Origin: JBOGXF01 sp050694275
GTDB taxonomy: Bacteria > Actinomycetota > CADDZG01 > WHSQ01
NCBI GenBank assembly: GCA_050694275.1
Contig: JBOGXF010000128.1
Coordinates: forward strand, 1-11,437
Length of the DNA: 11,437 nucleotides
Reading direction: 5' to 3'
Part shown: piece by piece, positions 6,429-11,437 of the stretch
Layout: every line of letters starts with the position of its first letter
Numbering within the stretch: the stretch's first letter is position 1
Made by a program: the position numbers and the translations under genes
Notes under the pieces: model-generated
Told to the model about the DNA's origin: nothing
Database searches by the model: none
What the model saw: only the letters and a program-made list of their open reading frames with translations

Positions 6429-7118
6429 TTAGCGGAAGAGGTCTTCCGCCGGCGAGCGCACGATCTCGGTCGCCGCGCCCCGGCCCGGCTCGACCCCTGC
6501 CCCGCGCACGATCGCGGCCGGAATGCGATCGGCCTTGCCCATGACGAGCTCGGCCGCGCCGGCGAGTTCGTCGGCGACACAGATGATGGTGGCAGTTAGT
6601 TCTTGCCCAAAGGCGTCCGCGCGGCCCCGGTAGTCGTTGAACGGACGCAAGCCTGCGATTCCGATCGCGACGTTCGTTTGCCCGAGGCGCCACGCGCGCC
6701 CGAAGGTGTCGCTGATGACCACGGCGAGACGCGCGCCGGTGAGGCGCTCGAGCCGGGAGCGAATGCGGCGCGCCGAAAGATCGGGATCGAGAGGGAGCAG
6801 GGCGAATGTCCCGGGCTCGACGTTCGACGCGTCGACCCCCGCGTTCGCGCACACGTGACCGTGGCGCGTCTCGGCGATGATCGTCCCCCCAACGGTTCGC
6901 CGCAGGATGCGCCGGGACTCCTCGAGCACGACCGCGTCCTTGTCGGCGCCGCTCGCCAGCCGGCCCTCGGCCTTGGAGACGATCTTTTGAGCGACGACGA
7001 TGACGTCGTCGTCGACGACGGCGCCCGGTCCCGCCGCGTTCGCAATCGCCTCGGCGACGTCGTCTCCCGGCGCGATCTCCGGGATCCCCGCGATCGGCAG
7101 GACCCGGATCTCGGTCAC
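6429..7118 (-). CDS. fbiB: Coenzyme F420:L-glutamate ligase (CofE domain only)
   Basis: A 229-residue enzyme that adds glutamate to F420-0 (the first by its carboxyl group, the next through the gamma-carboxyl) using GTP and divalent metal, in the cytosol. Family motifs seen: GIPEIAPGDD (11-20), DDDVIVVAQKIVSKAEGR (36-53), HVCANAGVDASNV (88-100), VVISDTFGRAWRLGQTNVAI (133-152) and GLRPFNDYRG (156-165). Length matches archaeal CofE. The C-terminal nitroreductase-like domain fused to mycobacterial FbiB (about 450 residues in total) is missing, and the frame ends cleanly rather than looking broken. GTG 7118 overlaps the fbiA stop by 4 bases, so the two are probably translationally coupled. The name cofE fits this single-domain form equally well. 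Confidence 0.93.
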   Translation of the reverse strand: MTEIRVLPIAGIPEIAPGDDVAEAIANAAGPGAVVDDDVIVVAQKIVSKAEGRLASGADKDAVVLEESRRILRRTVGGTIIAETRHGHVCANAGVDASNVEPGTFALLPLDPDLSARRIRSRLERLTGARLAVVISDTFGRAWRLGQTNVAIGIAGLRPFNDYRGRADAFGQELTATIICVADELAGAAELVMGKADRIPAAIVRGAGVEPGRGAATEIVRSPAEDLFR

Positions 7119-8035
7119 AAGTCGAGGAGCGCCCGGGCGAGCCGTTCCGAGGCATCGTGGTCGGCCATCACCGTATCGAGCATTGCGACGCTGATGCCGA
7201 GCCCCTCGACCGGCTCCACCTCCGGCTCGTCGGAGGAGTCGACCACGTAGACGTCGGCGAAGTCCGCGTATAGGCGCGCCACCGCGGATGCACTCGGCTC
7301 GTAGCCGAGGCTCCTGAGCAGGCGGTCCGCCGGACCCTTGAGCGCCGCTCCACGCACGATCGGCGTGATCGCGATCACCAGGGGATGAGATCTCAGCGCG
7401 TCGCGCACCCCGGGCAGCGAGACGATGGGCCCGATCGAGACGATCGGGTTCGAGGGGCAGACCACGACTCGATCGGCCTCGTCGATCGCCTCGATCACGC
7501 CGGGGGAGGGCTTGGCATCGGCGATTCCGGCGAAGCGCACCTCGACCACCTCCGGCTCGGTGCGCTCTCTGACGAAGTATTCCTGGAACTCGAGCGTGCG
7601 ACCGTCGTCGGTGACGACCTTGGTGCGGACCTCCTCGTCCGACATCGGCAGGATCCGGGTCGGCACGTCGAGGTGACGCCGGATCTCGTCGGTGACGGCC
7701 GTGAGCGTGGCGCCAGCCCGCAGCCGCCCGGTGCGATGGAGGCACGTGGCGAAGTCCCGATCGCCGAGTCCGAACCACGACTCGGCGCCGAGGGTCTCGA
7801 GCGCGCCGATGACCTCGAAGGTGTCTTCCACGATGCCCCATCCCCGCTCGAAGTCCGCGATCCCCGCGAGCCAGTAGGTGACGATGTCGACATCGGGGGA
7901 GACGTGAACCCCATAGATGTCGGCGTCGTCTCCCGTGTTGACGACCGCGGTGAGCTCTTCCGGACCAAGGACGCGCTGGAGTCCCATGAGGAGCTTGGCC
8001 CCCCCGACGCCTCCAGCCAGAGCGGTGATCTTCAA
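7115..8035 (-). CDS. fbiA: 2-phospho-L-lactate transferase (FbiA/CofD)
   Basis: A 306-residue cytosolic enzyme that transfers the phospholactyl (or, as known for mycobacteria, phosphoenolpyruvyl) group from its GDP-activated form to FO, giving (dehydro-)F420-0. Motifs seen: AGGVGGAKLLMGL (7-19), NTGDD (33-37), WFGLGDRDFATCLHRT (87-102), CPSNPIVSIGPI (193-204) and PIVRGAALKGPADRLL (225-240). The length is usual for CofD. The start is set at TTG 8035: no ATG or GTG lies between the conserved N-terminus and the divergent fbiC start, and TAAACT lies exactly 7 bases upstream, fitting a leaderless mRNA. The stop overlaps the fbiB start. It is transcribed away from fbiC. Confidence 0.93.
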   Translation of the reverse strand: MKITALAGGVGGAKLLMGLQRVLGPEELTAVVNTGDDADIYGVHVSPDVDIVTYWLAGIADFERGWGIVEDTFEVIGALETLGAESWFGLGDRDFATCLHRTGRLRAGATLTAVTDEIRRHLDVPTRILPMSDEEVRTKVVTDDGRTLEFQEYFVRERTEPEVVEVRFAGIADAKPSPGVIEAIDEADRVVVCPSNPIVSIGPIVSLPGVRDALRSHPLVIAITPIVRGAALKGPADRLLRSLGYEPSASAVARLYADFADVYVVDSSDEPEVEPVEGLGISVAMLDTVMADHDASERLARALLDL

Positions 8036-8048
8036 GGCGGGCAGTTTA
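8036..8048 (-). promoter_or_regulatory. Putative leaderless promoter -10 of fbiA
   Basis: On the - strand TAAACT (8048-8043) is followed by 7 bases and the TTG start at 8035, with no Shine-Dalgarno. It supports the otherwise unusual TTG start. Confidence 0.5.
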
Positions 8049-8049
8049 A

Positions 8050-8061
8050 GCGGGAACCCGC
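8050..8061. promoter_or_regulatory. 12-bp palindrome between the divergent fbiA and fbiC starts
   Basis: GCGGG-AA-CCCGC is a 12-bp near-perfect dyad (5-bp arms, AA centre) in the middle of the 46-bp gap, between the two proposed -10 hexamers (8043-8048 and 8069-8074). It could be a shared operator, or just chance in G+C-rich DNA. Confidence 0.25.
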
Positions 8062-8068
8062 CCTGAGA

Positions 8069-8081
8069 TAGCCTGCGTGCG
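8069..8081 (+). promoter_or_regulatory. Putative leaderless promoter -10 of fbiC
   Basis: TAGCCT (8069-8074) lies 7 bases before ATG 8082, with no Shine-Dalgarno in between. A weak -35-like TTTAAG (about 8045-8050) sits 18 bases upstream. Confidence 0.5.
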
Positions 8082-10487
8082 ATGACTCGGCTTGAACGAC
8101 TGACGGAGGCCGCCTCGTCCGGCGGCCGCCTCACCGACGACGAAGCCCGCGAGCTGGCGCGCCTGACGCCGCGCGCCCCCGAGCTCGTCGTGACCGCGGC
8201 CGGGACCTTGCGGGACGCCACCACCGGTCCGGCCGTGTCCTTCAGCAAGAAGGTCTTCATACCCCTCACCAAGCTGTGCCGCGACTCGTGCGGATACTGC
8301 ACCTTCGCCCACCCGCCCCGCCCCGGCGAGCGCGCCTTCCTGACCATCGACGAGGTCCTTGAGATCGCGCGGGCGGGGGATGCGGCCGGCTGCAAGGAGG
8401 CCCTCTTCACGCTCGGCGACAAGCCCGAGCGCAAGTGGCCCGAGGCGCGCGCCGAGCTCTCCGGGCTGGGTCACTCGACGACGATCGAATACCTGGTGGA
8501 GGCGAGCCGGGCGGTCCTGAACGAGACCGGTCTGCTGCCGCACGTCAATCCCGGCGTCATGAGCCGGACGGAGATCGGGGCGCTGCGCGAGGTCAGCGTG
8601 AGCCAGGGGATGATGCTCGAGACGCTCTCGGAGCGGCTCCTTCAGCGGGGGATGGCTCACTTCGGGGCCCCGGACAAGAGGCCGGCGGTCCGTCTCGCCA
8701 CCCTCGAGGCCGCCGGCGAGGCCAAAGTCCCATTCACCACCGGGATCCTGATCGGCATCGGCGAGACGTTCGATGAGCGCATCGACGCGCTCCTCGCCAT
8801 CCGCGCCTCGCACGAGCGGCACGGCCACGTTCAGGAAGTCATCGTCCAGAACTTCCGGGCCAAGCCCGACACCCTGATGGCCTCTCATCCCGAGCCGAGC
8901 ACGCACGACATGCGCACGACGATCGCTCTCGCCCGGCTCATCCTGCCGCCCGACATCGCCGTGCAAGCCCCCCCGAACCTCACCCCCGATGAATACGGGA
9001 CGTATCTCGACGCCGGGCTGTCCGACTGGGGCGGGGTGTCGCCGGTGACGCCGGACCACGTGAACCCCGAGCGGCCGTGGCCGCACCTCGACGAGTTGCG
9101 GCGCACGACCGAGGGCCGGGGGTTCCTACTGCTCGAGCGACTCGCCGTCTACCCGGCTTACTGCTCGACGCCGGCCCGGCTGCAGGAGTGGATCGCAAAG
9201 CCACTCAGGGCAAAGGTCCTCGATGCCGCCGATGCCGAGGGTTACCGGCGCGCGGACGACGGCGGATGGTACTCGGGGGCCGATGTCCCGCCGCCCCCCT
9301 CGGGTTACATCGCCGTCGATCAGGCGCGCGCCGGCGCCTGGAGGGTTGCCGGGCGGGTCGTGCGACCCTCCGTCTCCCATGCGCTCGACAAGGCCGAGTC
9401 CGAGGCCGAGCTGTCGGTCGAAGAGCTCGCGCTGTTGTACACGGCGCGGGGGGCCGAGGCCGAGAGGCTGTATGCGGTCGCCGACGAGCTGCGGGCGAAG
9501 ACCGTCGGCGACGAAGTGACTTTCGTCGTCAACCGCAACATCAACTACACGAACATGTGCTATTTCAAATGCGGTTTCTGCGCCTTCTCGAAGGGACCCA
9601 AGTCCCTCAATCTGCGCGGCGAGCCTTATCTCCACTCCCCAGAAGAGGTCGCGCGACGCGCGCGCGAGGCGTGGGACTTGGGCGCGACCGAAGTCTGCAT
9701 GCAGGGGGGCATCCACCACAGCTTCACCGGCGACAACTACGTCGAATACCTGAAGGCGGTGAAGGCAGAGGTCCCGGACATCCACGTACACGCGTTCACC
9801 GCGCTCGAAGTGTTCCAGGGCGCGCAGACGTCGGGCGTGAGCGTGATTGATTTTCTCTCGGAGCTCAAGGACGCCGGGCTGAAGACGTTGCCCGGAACCG
9901 CTGCCGAGATCCTCGACGACGACATCCGCGCGATCATCTGCCCGGACAAGATCACGACCGAAGAGTGGTGTGACGTGCATCGCGTCGCGCACACACTTGG
10001 CTTGAGGTCCAACGCCACGATCATGTTCGGGACGGTCGACGGTCCCATCAACTGGGCCCGCCACCTCGATGTCGTTCGACGCCTGCACGACGACATCACC
10101 GCCGACGGCCGGCACGAGGGGCTGTTCGAGTTCGTCCCCCTTCCTTTCGTGCACATGGCGGCACCCATCTACCTGCAGGGCAAGGCTCGGCGCGGCCCGA
10201 CTTTCGAGGAGACGCTCAAGATGCACGCGGTGGCGCGCATCGGTCTGCACGGCCGCATCCCCAACATCCAGGTGTCGTGGGTCAAAGTGGGGACGGAAGG
10301 AGCAAAGCTGGCGCTGCAGGCCGGGGCCAACGATCTCGGGGGGACTTTGATGGACGAGAACATCTCGCGCGCCGCGGGGGCGAGCCACGGCCAGGAGCTC
10401 ACCGCCGATCAGATGACGGGCTTGATACGCTCCATCGGTCGGATTCCCAGGCGCCGCACCACGCTCTACGAGACCGTGCCCGCATAG
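8082..10487 (+). CDS. fbiC: FO synthase, CofG-CofH fusion (FbiC)
   Basis: An 801-residue bifunctional radical-SAM enzyme that makes FO, the deazaflavin chromophore of F420, from L-tyrosine and 5-amino-6-(D-ribitylamino)uracil. The CofG half (about 1-380) has the iron-sulfur motif CRDSCGYC (C66, C70, C73) and the downstream GDKPERKWPEA. The CofH half (about 430-801) has a second CYFKCGFC (C493, C497, C500), then EVCMQGGIHHSFTGDNY. Both cysteine triads are intact, so both halves should be active. Length is close to mycobacterial FbiC (about 860). The fused form is typical of Actinobacteria. ATG 8082 has no Shine-Dalgarno and fits a leaderless start. It diverges from fbiA, so F420 genes lie on both sides of a 46-bp gap; a glycosyltransferase follows 16 bp after its stop. 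Confidence 0.97.
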   Translation: MTRLERLTEAASSGGRLTDDEARELARLTPRAPELVVTAAGTLRDATTGPAVSFSKKVFIPLTKLCRDSCGYCTFAHPPRPGERAFLTIDEVLEIARAGDAAGCKEALFTLGDKPERKWPEARAELSGLGHSTTIEYLVEASRAVLNETGLLPHVNPGVMSRTEIGALREVSVSQGMMLETLSERLLQRGMAHFGAPDKRPAVRLATLEAAGEAKVPFTTGILIGIGETFDERIDALLAIRASHERHGHVQEVIVQNFRAKPDTLMASHPEPSTHDMRTTIALARLILPPDIAVQAPPNLTPDEYGTYLDAGLSDWGGVSPVTPDHVNPERPWPHLDELRRTTEGRGFLLLERLAVYPAYCSTPARLQEWIAKPLRAKVLDAADAEGYRRADDGGWYSGADVPPPPSGYIAVDQARAGAWRVAGRVVRPSVSHALDKAESEAELSVEELALLYTARGAEAERLYAVADELRAKTVGDEVTFVVNRNINYTNMCYFKCGFCAFSKGPKSLNLRGEPYLHSPEEVARRAREAWDLGATEVCMQGGIHHSFTGDNYVEYLKAVKAEVPDIHVHAFTALEVFQGAQTSGVSVIDFLSELKDAGLKTLPGTAAEILDDDIRAIICPDKITTEEWCDVHRVAHTLGLRSNATIMFGTVDGPINWARHLDVVRRLHDDITADGRHEGLFEFVPLPFVHMAAPIYLQGKARRGPTFEETLKMHAVARIGLHGRIPNIQVSWVKVGTEGAKLALQAGANDLGGTLMDENISRAAGASHGQELTADQMTGLIRSIGRIPRRRTTLYETVPA

Positions 10488-10503
10488 CTTCCGACCCGCA
10501 TCT

Positions 10504-11437
10504 ATGGCCACGTCCTTGAGAACCGATACGCCGCGTCCGTCGGGAACCTCCACGCAGGAGGCGCCCAGCGTCCTCGCAATCGTCGTGACCCATCGCGGGC
10601 GCGACTGGATTCGCGATTGCCTCGTTGGGCTCGCAAACCAGACCTACTCGAGATTGAGCGTGCTGGTGGTCGACGACGCGTCTCCCGATCTTCGGGCCCC
10701 CCCGCATCTGAGGCGAATCGTCAAGCGTCACCTGCAGCGACTCGGATCGGATCGCTGGGGCTTTCTGCGCACGCCTCGTCCGCTGGGATTTGGAGGAGCG
10801 ATCAACTGGGCCCTGTCGCGCGTGAGGGCCGAGGTCGGCCTCCTGCTCTTCATCCACGACGACGCGGCCATCGACAAGACATCGGTGGAACGGATGGTCG
10901 CGCGCATCATGGCCGAGGACGATGTCGCGATCGTGGGTCCGAAGGTCGTGTCGTGGGATGACGAGCAGCGCCTCGAGGAAGTGGGGATGGCGATCGACCG
11001 TTTCGGTTACCCCCATAAGGGCTTGGAGGAGGGCGAGATCGATCTCGGTCAGCACGACACGCCCAACGAGGTCTTCTACGTCACCTCGACGTGCATGCTT
11101 ATCAGGCACGAGGTCTTCCGAAGCCTTCGTGGCTTCGACGCGCGCATGCGCGCGTTCTCCGAGGATCTTGACCTGTGCTGGCGAGCGCGTGTCGCGGGCC
11201 ATCGTGTCCGGGTCGAGCCCACCGCCACGGCGCGTCACGCAATCGCCCTTGCCACCGGCAAGCGTGTTTCGAAATTTGCGCCGCCACGGTATTTCATCCG
11301 GCGAAACCGTCTGCGTACGATCGCCAAGAACGCATCCGGGATTCGGCTTGTGGCATTGCTTCCTCAGTTCGTGATGCTCGCGTTCGCCGAGATGATCGGG
11401 TTCATCGTGCTCCGCCAGCCTCGGGAGATCGTGCATC
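10504..11437 (+). CDS. Family 2 glycosyltransferase (partial, cut by window end)
   Basis: An open frame of at least 311 codons with no stop before the window ends. It is a GT-A fold glycosyltransferase of family 2 that should transfer a sugar from a nucleotide donor, probably in polysaccharide or glycolipid synthesis at the membrane. Motifs seen: VVTHRGRDWIRDCL (27-40) and LANQTY (43-48) at the nucleotide-binding start, VLVVDDAS (53-60), GFGGAIN (95-101), LFIHDDA (115-121) with the metal-binding DD pair, and GFDARMRAFSEDLDLCWRA (210-228), whose ED pair supplies the catalytic base. Residues about 283-303 are hydrophobic, the start of a membrane-associated C-terminus. ATG 10504 lacks a Shine-Dalgarno; TAGCTT lies 13 bases upstream, overlapping the fbiC stop. 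It may be co-transcribed with fbiC without being part of F420 synthesis. Donor and acceptor unknown. Confidence 0.9.
   Translation, partial: MATSLRTDTPRPSGTSTQEAPSVLAIVVTHRGRDWIRDCLVGLANQTYSRLSVLVVDDASPDLRAPPHLRRIVKRHLQRLGSDRWGFLRTPRPLGFGGAINWALSRVRAEVGLLLFIHDDAAIDKTSVERMVARIMAEDDVAIVGPKVVSWDDEQRLEEVGMAIDRFGYPHKGLEEGEIDLGQHDTPNEVFYVTSTCMLIRHEVFRSLRGFDARMRAFSEDLDLCWRARVAGHRVRVEPTATARHAIALATGKRVSKFAPPRYFIRRNRLRTIAKNASGIRLVALLPQFVMLAFAEMIGFIVLRQPREIVH

Noticed and set aside
6429..7841. A 470-codon reading of fbiB with a long N-terminal extension
   Set aside because: The extra 241 residues are low-complexity Arg/Gly sequence read out of frame through fbiA. The CofE domain starts at GTG 7118, which overlaps the fbiA stop.
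7115..8434. A 439-codon reading of fbiA
   Set aside because: The extra N-terminus would cover the fbiC start and its first 350 bases and has no CofD similarity; TTG 8035 fits the family length.
10399..11436. Long - strand open frame (345 codons) at the right end
   Set aside because: It is antisense to fbiC's 3' end and to the glycosyltransferase, whose conserved motifs are all on the + strand; it has no recognisable domain.

Overview
The window is G+C-rich, densely coded DNA that looks actinobacterial. The clearest marker is a fused two-domain FO synthase (FbiC; separate CofG and CofH proteins are usual in archaea), together with fbiA and fbiB for coenzyme F420, frequent GTG/TTG starts, and start codons placed 6-7 bases after a TANNNT hexamer with no Shine-Dalgarno, as in the leaderless mRNAs common in Actinobacteria. 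The genus cannot be told; an uncultured or deep-branching actinobacterial lineage is a reasonable guess.

Layout. (1) 1-3240, + strand: two genes for LPFTG-anchored surface proteins. The first (216-1028) has a small extracellular domain with two cysteines and a Thr/Pro stalk. The second (1538-3169) has three tandem prealbumin/CnaB-like domains, each with a Lys-Glu-Asn set that could form an internal isopeptide bond plus a cysteine pair. Both end in the same EDEVLPxRI...LPFTG module. Their non-coding leaders hold the most unusual DNA of the window: a nested set of complementary segments at 6-83, an inverted-repeat cluster at 1082-1123, and two tandem ~63-bp repeats at 1208-1330 that keep a 7-bp stem while the loop sequence changes. 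A strong hairpin terminator (3194-3234) closes this part.

(2) 3246-8035, - strand, read right to left: fbiA (cofD), fbiB (cofE, ligase domain only), a DUF3105 membrane-anchored protein, an MFS transporter and a membrane-anchored beta-propeller-like protein. fbiA and fbiB overlap by 4 bp; the other gaps are 17-33 bp.

(3) 8082-11437, + strand: fbiC, divergent from fbiA across a 46-bp gap that seems to hold two leaderless promoters, then a family 2 glycosyltransferase cut off by the window end.

Working together: FbiC makes FO from tyrosine and 5-amino-6-ribitylaminouracil, FbiA attaches the phospho-lactyl/enolpyruvyl moiety, and FbiB adds glutamates. The guanylyltransferase FbiD/CofC and the reductase domain fused to mycobacterial FbiB are not here. 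The surface-protein block and the F420 block look like unrelated neighbours. I see no mobile element, CRISPR array, tRNA or rRNA gene.
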